A stretch of DNA of 5,763 nucleotides from an uncultured Collinsella sp. (GTDB lineage: Bacteria > Actinomycetota > Coriobacteriia > Coriobacteriales > Coriobacteriaceae): the NCBI GenBank assembly GCA_900552185.1, contig URYT01000121.1:1-5763 (forward strand). The letters are read 5' to 3'. Of this stretch, positions 1-5,572 are shown piece after piece. Below the pieces are notes generated by a model. It was given only the letters and a program-made list of their open reading frames with translations, ran no database searches and was not told where the DNA came from. Within the stretch, counting starts at the first letter, position 1. Every line of letters starts with the position of its first letter. The translations under genes and the position numbers were made by a program.

Positions 1-7
1 AAAGCCC

Positions 8-52
8 GTCGCCACCTCAATTTAGGGACTGTCCCTAAATTGAGGTGGCGAC
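8..52. repeat. Perfect 22-bp inverted repeat, REP-like palindrome or terminator
   Basis: Positions 8-29 are the exact reverse complement of 31-52, leaving one T (30) at the centre. The inner core reads TTTAGGGACTGTCCCTAAA. The repeat lies 27 bp beyond the stop codon of the minus-strand degV gene. In that direction the hairpin is followed by GGGCTTT up to the window edge, so it may serve as the degV terminator, though the T-rich tail is short and cut off. The perfection and length of the arms exceed what a plain terminator needs. Palindromes with a GGGAC/GTCCC core are familiar to me as dispersed REP-like elements, so a repeated element reused as a terminator is a fair alternative. The pairing is seen directly; the role is inferred. 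Confidence 0.8.
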
Positions 53-79
53 ACGACCTCTGATGCTATCGAGCGCGCT

Positions 80-940
80 TTACGCCTTGGGCTTTTGGAT
101 GAGCACGGCGCCGAAAGCAGTGGGGCCGCAGTGGCTGGAGATCACGCCGCCGACCTTGGTCCAGGCAATCTCCTTAAATCCCAGTTCGCGGGCATATGCC
201 TCCATCTCCGTGCGGAGCTCGTCGGACAGTCCCACAGAGTAGGCGAGACCGATGTAGGAGTAGTCGATATCGCCCTTCTCGATCATGTGATCGATGAAGG
301 AATGCGCGCACTTGAGCATGGAGCCGCGGAACTTCTTGGTGGCGAGGAACTTACCGCCGAGCACCTCGATGCAGGGTTTGATCTTGAGCAGGTGCGCGCC
401 GAGGAACGCGACGTTGGAGAGTCGACCGCCGGCCTTGAGGAAGCCGAGGTCGGTGGGGACAAAGCCGAGCAGGATGCGATCCATCACGCTCTCGGCGTAG
501 GAGAAGATCTCCTCGACCGTGGCATCGGGATGGGCCTCGATGTACTTGGCGGTCTCGACGGCCACGAGTCCCTGGCCCACGGAGACGAAACGAGTGTCCA
601 TGGAGTAGACGTAGTCACGGCCCTGGGCGGCGATCTTGGAAGACTGGTGCGAGCAGGTAGTCGCCTCGGAATACGCGAGGTGGAGGATGGTCGCATCGGG
701 CTGTTCGGCGTGAATGCGGTCGAAGATCTTCTCAAAGTCTCCGGGAGTGCAGCCGCTCGTCTTGGGCATCTCGCCGAGCTCGTTGCAGCGAGAGTAGATC
801 TCGAGCGGGTCGATGGAACCGTCGTCCATCGTCTCGCTGCCGATCGTCACGTGCATCGGGACGATCGCGATACCGTAGCGCTCGCATTGCTCCGGCGAGA
901 CGTCCGAACCGGACTCGACCACGATGACGTATTTACCCAC
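80..940 (-). CDS. DegV family protein (fatty-acid-binding, FakB-like)
   Basis: This 286-aa protein has the full usual DegV length (about 280-290 aa). DegV/FakB proteins bind a fatty acid in a deep pocket and present it to the kinase FakA for phosphorylation and phospholipid synthesis; they are cytosolic. Visible family motifs are the N-terminal VIVVESGSD (5-13), TSGCTPGDF (61-69), YSMDTRFVSVGQG (112-124), FLKAGGRLS (167-175), LLKIKPCIEVLGGKF (184-198) and a C-terminal HCGPTAFG (270-277) with the conserved His270. Several positions differ from the usual consensus (TDSTSDL, TSQPSPGEF, LSGTYQSA), so the ligand may differ. The start is GTG: an in-frame TAG sits six codons upstream and no ATG lies near the N-terminal motif. 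The Shine-Dalgarno match is weak (GGT about nine bases upstream). It follows asd on the same strand after 218 bp and probably has its own promoter. No FakA kinase is in view. The family call is secure; the ligand is unknown. Confidence 0.92.
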   Translation of the reverse strand: MGKYVIVVESGSDVSPEQCERYGIAIVPMHVTIGSETMDDGSIDPLEIYSRCNELGEMPKTSGCTPGDFEKIFDRIHAEQPDATILHLAYSEATTCSHQSSKIAAQGRDYVYSMDTRFVSVGQGLVAVETAKYIEAHPDATVEEIFSYAESVMDRILLGFVPTDLGFLKAGGRLSNVAFLGAHLLKIKPCIEVLGGKFLATKKFRGSMLKCAHSFIDHMIEKGDIDYSYIGLAYSVGLSDELRTEMEAYARELGFKEIAWTKVGGVISSHCGPTAFGAVLIQKPKA

Positions 941-976
941 AAGATCACGACCAATCTAATCGATATTACATATGGC

Positions 977-1013
977 GAAGGCGCCGGTCGCATCTCTCGT
1001 CGCCGGCGCCTTC
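977..1013 (-). promoter_or_regulatory. GC-rich hairpin in the presumed degV 5' leader
   Basis: Positions 977-987 (GAAGGCGCCGG) pair perfectly with 1003-1013 (CCGGCGCCTTC), an 11-bp stem that can be extended by a G-U pair, around a loop of about 15 nt. On the minus strand it lies 36 nt before the degV GTG start and downstream of a candidate promoter, so it would sit in the degV leader RNA. No T-run follows it on the minus strand; on the plus strand CCCCGTTCTGT follows, which is only weakly T-rich. It could be a terminator for transcription coming from asd, an attenuator, or an RNA-stabilising structure. The stem is seen; the role is open. Confidence 0.5.
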
Positions 1014-1035
1014 CCCGTTCTGTGCGTGACATCAG

Positions 1036-1064
1036 ATTGTACACACTGAAACTTGATATGTAGA
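1036..1064 (-). promoter_or_regulatory. Candidate sigma70-type promoter for degV
   Basis: On the minus strand a TACAAT box (1036-1041, five of six matches to TATAAT) lies 17 bp downstream of TCTACA (1059-1064, four of six matches to TTGACA). Transcription would begin near 1029, giving a leader of about 90 nt that includes the hairpin at 977-1013. The spacing is ideal and the surrounding 40 bp are AT-rich in an otherwise GC-rich region, which adds support. The call rests on sequence match alone. Confidence 0.4.
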
Positions 1065-1158
1065 TTAATTACCGACCACCGGCCGAGTATTTCCGACCGA
1101 ATGGTACAGGGCCGTCAAGACCGCGCAAAACATCCGTATCCTACGGCGACGCATGTCC

Positions 1159-2184
1159 CTATTCGCACAGGAGCTTGGCGATCTGAACGGCATTGGTGGC
1201 AGCGCCCTTGCGGATCTGGTCGCCACAGCACCAGAAGGTGATGCCGCGCGCAGCCTCGGGGTTCGAGATGTCGCGACGCACGCGACCGACCCAGATCAGA
1301 TCCTGGTCGGACGTATCCATCGGCATGGGGAAGCGATCGTGCGCATCCTCGGCGCTCATGTCGTCAACGAGCTTCACGCCCGGAGCGGCAGCCAGCGCGG
1401 CACGGGCCTCTTCCACCGTGATGTCGCGCTCAAACTCGAGCGTAATGCTCTCGGAGTGCGAGCGCAGCACGGGCACGCGCACGCAGGTGCAGTTCACGCG
1501 CAGCTCGGGCAGGTGCATGATCTTGCGGCCCTCGTTTTGCAGCTTCATCTCCTCGGAGGTAAAGCCCTCCTCCTTGACGCCACCGATCTGCGGAATCAGG
1601 TTGCTCGCCAACTGGGCGGCAAAAGCGCGCGGCTCGGGAATCTCTTCGCCACGGCCCAGGGCGGCCAGCTGAGCCTCGAGCTCGGCCATGCCGGGAGCGC
1701 CAGCGCCCGAAGCCGCCTGGTACGTCGAAACGATCATGCGCTTCACGCCAGCGAGCTGATGCAGCGGCCACGTGGGAACCAAGCCGATGATGGTCGCGCA
1801 GTTGGGGTTGGCGATCAGGCCGTGATGCCACTTGATGTCATCGGCATTGATCTCGGGCACGACCAGCGGCACCTCGGGATCCATGCGGAAGGCGTGGCTG
1901 TTGTCAACCACGACGGCGCCGCGCTTGACGGCCTCGGGCAGCAGCTCCTTTGCGATATCGTCGCCGGCGGCGCCAAGCACAATGTCGCAGCCCTCAAAGG
2001 CCTCGGGGCAAGCCTCTTCGATCACGATCTGCTCGCCGCGGAACTCGACGGTCTTGCCCGCAGAGCGTGCGCTCGCTAGCAGCTTGAGCTTGCCGACCGG
2101 GAACTCCTGCTCATTGAGGCACTCGAGCATCTGGGTGCCCACGGCTCCCGTCGCGCCCAAAATAGCAACCGTGTACTGTTTCAT
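1159..2184 (-). CDS. asd: Aspartate-semialdehyde dehydrogenase
   Basis: Asd reduces L-4-aspartyl phosphate to L-aspartate 4-semialdehyde with NADPH, the second step of the pathway to lysine, diaminopimelate, methionine and threonine; it is cytosolic and normally a homodimer or tetramer. The 341-aa length is normal. The N-terminal nucleotide-binding loop GATGAVG is at 10-16, the phosphate-binding region SHAFRMDPEVPLVVPE at 96-111, the catalytic cysteine in NPNC at 126-129 (Cys129), VSTYQAASGAG at 152-162, EEMKLQNEGRKI at 211-222, an active-site RSH at 241-243, and the C-terminal signature RKGAATNAVQIA at 325-336. I chose ATG 2184 because the family begins right before the GATG loop and a strong AAAGGGGGA ribosome site lies just upstream; a longer GTG reading (2271) would start inside a terminator-like hairpin. 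It follows lysC on the same strand after 174 bp, consistent with a shared pathway, perhaps joined by read-through. Confidence 0.97.
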   Translation of the reverse strand: MKQYTVAILGATGAVGTQMLECLNEQEFPVGKLKLLASARSAGKTVEFRGEQIVIEEACPEAFEGCDIVLGAAGDDIAKELLPEAVKRGAVVVDNSHAFRMDPEVPLVVPEINADDIKWHHGLIANPNCATIIGLVPTWPLHQLAGVKRMIVSTYQAASGAGAPGMAELEAQLAALGRGEEIPEPRAFAAQLASNLIPQIGGVKEEGFTSEEMKLQNEGRKIMHLPELRVNCTCVRVPVLRSHSESITLEFERDITVEEARAALAAAPGVKLVDDMSAEDAHDRFPMPMDTSDQDLIWVGRVRRDISNPEAARGITFWCCGDQIRKGAATNAVQIAKLLCE

Positions 2185-2187
2185 GCT

Positions 2188-2196
2188 TCCCCCTTT
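2188..2196 (-). promoter_or_regulatory. Ribosome binding site of asd
   Basis: On the minus strand AAAGGGGGA lies directly before AGC and ATG 2184. This strong purine-rich site decides the start in favour of 2184 over the longer in-frame GTG at 2271, which has no such site. It lies beside a CCTTTAAAGG palindrome (2192-2201) that shares its bases. Confidence 0.75.
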
Positions 2197-2250
2197 AAAG
2201 GTTGTGGCTTTTGCCCGCACGCCGAGCAGGCCGATAATTGTTGCCAGTGT

Positions 2251-2284
2251 ATACAAGAACGGGGCGGGCACGAAACCCGCCCCG
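2251..2284 (-). terminator. Terminator-like hairpin between lysC and asd
   Basis: Positions 2260-2268 (CGGGGCGGG) pair with 2276-2284 (CCCGCCCCG), a nine-bp GC stem with a seven-nt loop. On the minus strand the stem is followed by TTCTTGTAT, a T-rich tail, so it reads as an intrinsic terminator 75 nt after the lysC stop and about 75 nt before the asd start. It may end lysC transcription fully or partly. A second G-rich stretch upstream in the RNA (GCGGGGCG, 2307-2314) could pair with the same C-rich arm instead, which would allow an attenuation-like choice. The hairpin is seen; its effect on asd is inferred. Confidence 0.6.
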
Positions 2285-2307
2285 CCGAAACGAAACCGAA
2301 ACGAAAC
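2271..2307. repeat. Cluster of five CGAAAC repeats
   Basis: CGAAAC occurs at 2271-2276, 2286-2291, 2291-2296, 2297-2302 and 2302-2307 on the plus strand (GTTTCG on the minus-strand transcript), four of them nearly in tandem. The array sits between the two C-rich blocks (2276-2286 and 2307-2314) that can compete for the same G-rich arm. It may be simple slippage-prone sequence, or an unpaired landing site in the RNA between lysC and asd. Confidence 0.6.
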
Positions 2308-2318
2308 GCCCCGCAGTT

Positions 2319-2344
2319 GATTTTTGGCACTTATCCCAAAAATC
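2319..2344 (-). terminator. Hairpin 15 nt after the lysC stop, function unsure
   Basis: GATTTTTGG (2319-2327) pairs perfectly with CCAAAAATC (2336-2344), a nine-bp stem with an eight-nt loop. In the lysC transcript it follows the stop codon by 14 nt. No T-run comes after it on the minus strand (AACTGCGGGG follows), so it is a poor intrinsic terminator alone. It could protect the 3' end of lysC mRNA, act together with the GC hairpin 35 nt further on, or be a dispersed palindrome. Confidence 0.45.
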
Positions 2345-2358
2345 CACCGAGATAGCAG

Positions 2359-3747
2359 CTACTTATGGAGCGCAGCCAGGGCGGGATCGGCCGGCGCGGG
2401 AGCCTCTAGGTCAGAGACCTTCACAATGCCGTTCTCATCGGAGAAGGCACGGTAAATGGTCTGAATCGCCAGGTCGAAGTCTTTCTCCTCGACACCGATA
2501 ATGATATTGATCTCGTCGCAGCTCTGCGAAATCATACGCACGCTCACGCCAGCCTGGCCAAGCATGCCAAACAGATGACCCGAGATACCTGCACGACCGC
2601 GCAGGTTACGACCGACGGTCGCGATAAGCGCCAGGCCCTCGACAACCTCGATCTCGAGCGGTTCGACCTCCTGCTGAATGTCGCCCACAAGCGAGTACAG
2701 CGAATCGTGAACGTCCTGCTCCTGCACCACGGCGCCAAACCGGTCGACACCGGTGGGCATGTGCTCGACGGAAACGTCATAGCGCTCGAACACCGAAAGC
2801 GCACGGCGCATAAAGCCAACACGGGGCTTGGTGCGGTCGCGGGCGACGTTGATGGCGACAAAACCGCGCTTGCCGGTCACGCCGGTAATGATGGGCTCTG
2901 CCTCGCCCTCGTCAGCCGTCTCGCTAATGATGGTGCCGGGGTCCTGCGGCGCATTGGTGTTCTTGATGACCAGCGGAATGCCTGCCTCGCGCACGGGGAA
3001 CACAGCCTCCTCGTGCAGGACGCTCGCGCCCATGTACGAAAGCTCGCGCAGCTCCTCGTAGGTAACGCGCGCAATGGGCTGAGCCTCGGGCACGATGCGC
3101 GGGTCGGCAGAGTAGAAGCCCGAGACGTCGGTCCAGTTCTCGTACAGATCGGCGCCCAGGCACTTGGCCAGAATCGAGCCGGAAATATCGCCGCCGCCAC
3201 GATCGAGCAGCTTGATCTGACCCTCACGCGTCGCGCCGTAGAAACCGGGCATTACAAAGCCGCCCTGCTGGCCATACTCCTGCACCAGCTCGGAGGTGCG
3301 ATTCATGCTGAGCGTACCGTCGTGATGGAACGCCACAACCGTCGCAGCGTCCAGGAACGGTAGACCCAGGTACTCAGCCATCAGGCGAGCGGTAAAGTAC
3401 TCGCCGCGGCTCACGAGCTCCTCGGTGGAGTAACCGCCCGAGCGGGCGCGCTCGGCAAAGGCCGCGAACTCCTCGCGGATGGGATAGGTGAGCTCCAGCT
3501 CGTCAGCAATATCAAAGTAGCGCTGGCCGATGTCCTCGAGCAGCTCCTCGCACGACACGTGATACTTAACGTGCGCGTTAACCAGGTAGAGCAGGTCGGT
3601 CACCTTGGTGTCGCCCTTAAAGCGGCGACCGCAGGCAGAAACCACCACAAAACGGCGGGCCGGGTCGGCATCGACAATGGCCTTGATCTTCTTAAAGTGT
3701 TCGGCGTCGGCGACCGACGAGCCGCCAAACTTGGCAATCTTAATCAT
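2359..3747 (-). CDS. lysC: Aspartate kinase, monofunctional, with ACT regulatory domains
   Basis: Aspartate kinase phosphorylates L-aspartate with ATP to 4-aspartyl phosphate, the committed first step to lysine and threonine. The 462-aa protein has an N-terminal amino-acid kinase domain (about 1-280) with KFGGSS (6-11), VVVSACG (34-40), KVTDLL (48-53), SRGE (113-116), PGFYG (167-171), DRGGGDISGS (182-191), NWTDVSGFYSADPR (204-217) and YMGASVLHEEAVFPV (238-252). Two ACT-type effector domains follow at about 300-365 and 372-445, with MISQSCDEINIIIGVE (405-420) in the second. Length and motifs resemble the Bacillus YclM (aspartokinase III) class, known for inhibition by lysine plus threonine; whether that holds here cannot be read from sequence. 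There is no fused homoserine dehydrogenase domain. ATG 3747 begins right at the family N-terminus. The Ala/Pro-rich tail (449-462) is a variable extension. It is divergent from thrC and leads toward asd on the same strand. The symbol could equally be ask or yclM. Confidence 0.97.
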   Translation of the reverse strand: MIKIAKFGGSSVADAEHFKKIKAIVDADPARRFVVVSACGRRFKGDTKVTDLLYLVNAHVKYHVSCEELLEDIGQRYFDIADELELTYPIREEFAAFAERARSGGYSTEELVSRGEYFTARLMAEYLGLPFLDAATVVAFHHDGTLSMNRTSELVQEYGQQGGFVMPGFYGATREGQIKLLDRGGGDISGSILAKCLGADLYENWTDVSGFYSADPRIVPEAQPIARVTYEELRELSYMGASVLHEEAVFPVREAGIPLVIKNTNAPQDPGTIISETADEGEAEPIITGVTGKRGFVAINVARDRTKPRVGFMRRALSVFERYDVSVEHMPTGVDRFGAVVQEQDVHDSLYSLVGDIQQEVEPLEIEVVEGLALIATVGRNLRGRAGISGHLFGMLGQAGVSVRMISQSCDEINIIIGVEEKDFDLAIQTIYRAFSDENGIVKVSDLEAPAPADPALAALHK

Positions 3748-3760
3748 GGGCTGGAGGTTA

Positions 3761-3767
3761 CCTTTCT
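3761..3767 (-). promoter_or_regulatory. Ribosome binding site of lysC, unusually far upstream
   Basis: On the minus strand AGAAAGG matches the upstream part of the full anti-SD complement (AGAAAGGAGG) and ends 13 nt before ATG 3747. Since only the 5' half of the complement is used, the longer gap still aligns the ribosome acceptably. No other in-frame start fits the family N-terminus. Confidence 0.5.
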
Positions 3768-3799
3768 AAAAAGCCTCTGCGAACCTATTTTGCGCGCTC

Positions 3800-3808
3800 T
3801 GATACCAT
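3800..3808 (+). promoter_or_regulatory. Candidate extended -10 promoter of thrC
   Basis: TGATACCAT (3800-3808) fits an extended -10 element, TG-n-TAnnnT. No good -35 box lies 16-18 bp upstream, which extended -10 promoters tolerate. Transcription would start near 3815, leaving a leader of about 37 nt before ATG 3852. This also argues against translation from the upstream in-frame ATG at 3807, which would overlap the -10 box. Weak, motif-only evidence. I saw no convincing lysC promoter on the other strand of this 104-bp region. Confidence 0.3.
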
Positions 3809-3836
3809 GGTTTCACCGATTGGGACCAAGGCATCC

Positions 3837-3842
3837 GAGGAG
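3837..3842 (+). promoter_or_regulatory. Ribosome binding site of thrC
   Basis: GAGGAG lies nine nt before ATG 3852. The competing ATG at 3807 has no comparable purine-rich site. Together with the family N-terminus (M-x-YHSTRG) this decides the start. Confidence 0.75.
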
Positions 3843-3851
3843 CAGTGTTAT

Positions 3852-5369
3852 ATGGGAACTTATCATAGTACACGAGGACGCACTTTATCGTGCTCAAGTA
3901 AGGTGGCAATCCGTACCGGCATCGCTCCCGACGGGGGTTTGTTTGTCTCGGACGAGCTCGGCACCCAGCAGGTCGATATCAGCTCGCTTGCAGATAAAAC
4001 GTACTTTGAAATCGCTCAAGATGTGTTGGGAATGTTACTGAATGATTACACGGCCGAAGAAATTTCGGCGTGTGTCGACGAGGCATACCGCGGCACGTTC
4101 GCGAGTGAAGAGGTTACGCCGCTCGTCAACCTCGACGCTGCGCCGGGCGCTGACGCCCCTCAGACCTATGTGATGGAGCTCTTTGGCGGCCCCACGAGTG
4201 CCTTTAAGGACGTCGCTCTGCAGATGCTCCCCCGCTTGATGGCCCGCACTTCCGCCAAGGACGGCAGCGCCGAGCGCATCATGATCGTCACCGCCACGTC
4301 GGGCGACACCGGCAAGGCCGCACTCGCCGGTTTTGCCGACGCTCCGGGCACGGGCATCACCGTCTTTTATCCCGAAGGCAAGGTCAGTCGCGTCCAGAAC
4401 CTGCAGATGTCCACACAGGAGGGCGATAACGTCGCCGTCTGCGGCATCCGCGGCAACTTCGACGATGCCCAGAGTGCCGTCAAGCGCATCTTTGCCGATA
4501 AGGAGCTTGCCGAGCGTCTTGAGGCCGCCGGCACGGTGCTTTCGAGCGCCAACTCCATCAACGTCGGCCGCCTGGTGCCGCAGGTCGTCTACTACTTTGC
4601 CGCCTATGCGCAGCTGCTGCGCGCCGGCGCCATCGAGGCCGGCGACGCCGTTGAGTTCTGCGTGCCGACTGGCAACTTTGGCGATATCCTGGCCGGCTAC
4701 TATGCCAAGCGCATGGGTCTGCCCGTCGCCAAGCTCATCGTCGCGAGCGACAAGAACAACGTGCTGGCCGACTTCCTGACCACCGGCGTCTACGACCGTA
4801 ACCGCCCGTTCTTCACGACCATCTCGCCGTCGATGGACATCCTCATCAGCTCCAACCTTGAGCGCATGCTGTACTTCCTGTCCGACGGCGACTGCAAGCT
4901 CGTTGCCGGCCTTATGGAGCAGCTTGCCCAGACCGGCCGCTACGAGGTTCCCGCCGAGCTGCTGGCTAAGATTCAGAGCGTCTTTGGCTGCGGCTGGGCC
5001 AGCGAGGACGAAGTCCGTGCTGCCATCAAGAGCTGCTGGGATGCGAACGGCTACGTAATCGACCCGCACACCGCTTGCGGCTATCACGTCTTTGAAAAGG
5101 TCGCTCCCGCCGAGGGCGCCAAGGCCCGCGTGCTACTTTCGACCGCCAGCCCCTACAAGTTCCCGCGCGCCTGCTGCGACGCCCTGGGGCTCGACGTTCC
5201 CGAAGACGACTTTGAGGCTATGCGCGTGCTCGAGCAGGCAACCAACACGGTTGCCCCGATCCAACTCGCCGAGCTCGAGTCCAAGCCCGTCCGCTTCGAA
5301 GACGTCTGCGACGTCGATGAGATGGCAAGCTACGTCGAGCAGGCTGCAAAAAAGATGGCTACCAACTAA
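3852..5369 (+). CDS. thrC: Threonine synthase
   Basis: ThrC is the PLP enzyme that converts O-phospho-L-homoserine and water to L-threonine and phosphate, the last step of threonine synthesis; cytosolic. The 505-aa length fits the long YHSTRG-type threonine synthases. The N-terminal signature YHSTRG is at 4-9. PTSAFKD (114-120) holds the PLP Schiff-base lysine, Lys119. SGDTGKAALAGF (150-161), FYPEGKVSRVQ (172-182), NVAVCGIRGNFDD (193-205), SANSINVGRLVPQ (232-244) and the PLP phosphate-binding loop PTGNFGD (272-278) follow in the expected order, then NNVLADFLTTGVY (302-314) and, near the C-terminus, DPHTACGYHVF (404-414) and LSTASPYKFP (429-438). A longer in-frame reading from ATG 3807 adds 15 residues unlike the family and lacks a ribosome site, so I use 3852. 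It is transcribed divergently from lysC, is followed by an intrinsic terminator, and precedes thrB. No broken or missing catalytic residue is seen. Confidence 0.97.
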   Translation: MGTYHSTRGRTLSCSSKVAIRTGIAPDGGLFVSDELGTQQVDISSLADKTYFEIAQDVLGMLLNDYTAEEISACVDEAYRGTFASEEVTPLVNLDAAPGADAPQTYVMELFGGPTSAFKDVALQMLPRLMARTSAKDGSAERIMIVTATSGDTGKAALAGFADAPGTGITVFYPEGKVSRVQNLQMSTQEGDNVAVCGIRGNFDDAQSAVKRIFADKELAERLEAAGTVLSSANSINVGRLVPQVVYYFAAYAQLLRAGAIEAGDAVEFCVPTGNFGDILAGYYAKRMGLPVAKLIVASDKNNVLADFLTTGVYDRNRPFFTTISPSMDILISSNLERMLYFLSDGDCKLVAGLMEQLAQTGRYEVPAELLAKIQSVFGCGWASEDEVRAAIKSCWDANGYVIDPHTACGYHVFEKVAPAEGAKARVLLSTASPYKFPRACCDALGLDVPEDDFEAMRVLEQATNTVAPIQLAELESKPVRFEDVCDVDEMASYVEQAAKKMATN

Positions 5370-5381
5370 ACCCCTTATTAA

Positions 5382-5410
5382 GCGCCGGCGAAAGCCGGCG
5401 CACCTTCTTT
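5382..5410 (+). terminator. Intrinsic terminator of thrC
   Basis: GCGCCGGC (5382-5389) pairs perfectly with GCCGGCGC (5394-5401) around a GAAA tetraloop of the GNRA type. The stem starts 12 nt after the thrC stop and is followed by ACCTTCTTT, a moderately T-rich tail. This is a good Rho-independent terminator and implies that thrB expression does not depend only on full read-through from thrC. Confidence 0.8.
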
Positions 5411-5447
5411 CATCAGATAACCCCGGGGATGATGACGAACGCGCACA

Positions 5448-5559
5448 GCGTGCCTGGCTGTTTAGTTCGTCGCGAGTTCCGCACGCAAAGGAAAGCACTT
5501 AATGTGCTTTCCGTCTTGCACAGGACTGCCCGAGCAGCGAACTAAACAGCCAGGCACGC
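5448..5559. repeat. 112-nt imperfect hairpin with perfect 22-bp outer arms
   Basis: Positions 5448-5469 are the exact reverse complement of 5538-5559. Inside, GGAAAGCAC (5490-5498) pairs with GTGCTTTCC (5504-5512) around a TTAAT loop, helped by GCAA/TTGC (5485-5488 with 5516-5519) and a bulged AGTTCC/GGACT pairing (5475-5480 with 5523-5527). Almost the whole stretch therefore folds as one long imperfect hairpin, with inner and outer centres within about 3 nt. The right arm ends one base before the thrB ribosome site. The element carries no ORF of its own. A short CA flanks both ends (5446-5447 and 5560-5561), possibly a 2-bp target duplication but easily chance. It resembles a MITE or REP-doublet; a cis-acting leader RNA for thrB is the alternative. 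Pairing is seen; origin is inferred. Confidence 0.8.
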
Positions 5560-5560
5560 C

Positions 5561-5566
5561 AGGAGG
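5561..5566 (+). promoter_or_regulatory. Ribosome binding site of thrB
   Basis: AGGAGG lies six nt before ATG 5573, a near-perfect Shine-Dalgarno. It begins one base after the right arm of the long hairpin, so it stays unpaired when the hairpin forms but sits against its base. Confidence 0.85.
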
Positions 5567-5572
5567 ACTCAC

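Noticed and set aside
95..1063. Long plus-strand open frame (322 codons) opposite degV
   Set aside because: It mirrors the degV coding frame in GC-rich DNA, runs through the intergenic hairpin, has no ribosome site, and shows a composition (repeated AEL/VGE/LDH patterns) typical of antisense shadows.
1071..1115. Possible terminator just after asd
   Set aside because: Only broken pairing with several mismatches and G-U pairs could be made; no clear stem and no T-run.
1153..2079. Long plus-strand open frame (308 codons) opposite asd
   Set aside because: Lies wholly antisense to a well-conserved gene, His/Leu/Gly/Ala-rich without recognisable motifs; an artefact of high third-position GC.
2184..2271. 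Longer asd reading with a 29-residue N-terminal extension from GTG 2271
   Set aside because: The GTG lies in the loop of a terminator-like hairpin, the extension has no family match, and the strong ribosome site is at ATG 2184.
2575..3363. Plus-strand open frame (262 codons) opposite lysC
   Set aside because: Antisense shadow of lysC; no domain, no start signals, same compositional signature as the other shadows.
3748..3851. Lysine riboswitch or threonine attenuator in the lysC/thrC divergent region
   Set aside because: Only 104 bp are available, a lysine riboswitch needs about 170 nt, and there is no Thr/Ile-rich leader peptide or terminator pair.
4035..5087. Long minus-strand open frame (350 codons) opposite thrC
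   Set aside because: Fully antisense to thrC, with low-complexity VGVDG/DVADV-like composition and no domain motif or ribosome site.
5421..5428. CCCCGGGG palindrome after the thrC terminator
   Set aside because: An isolated eight-base palindrome is too short to support a site or structure in GC-rich DNA.
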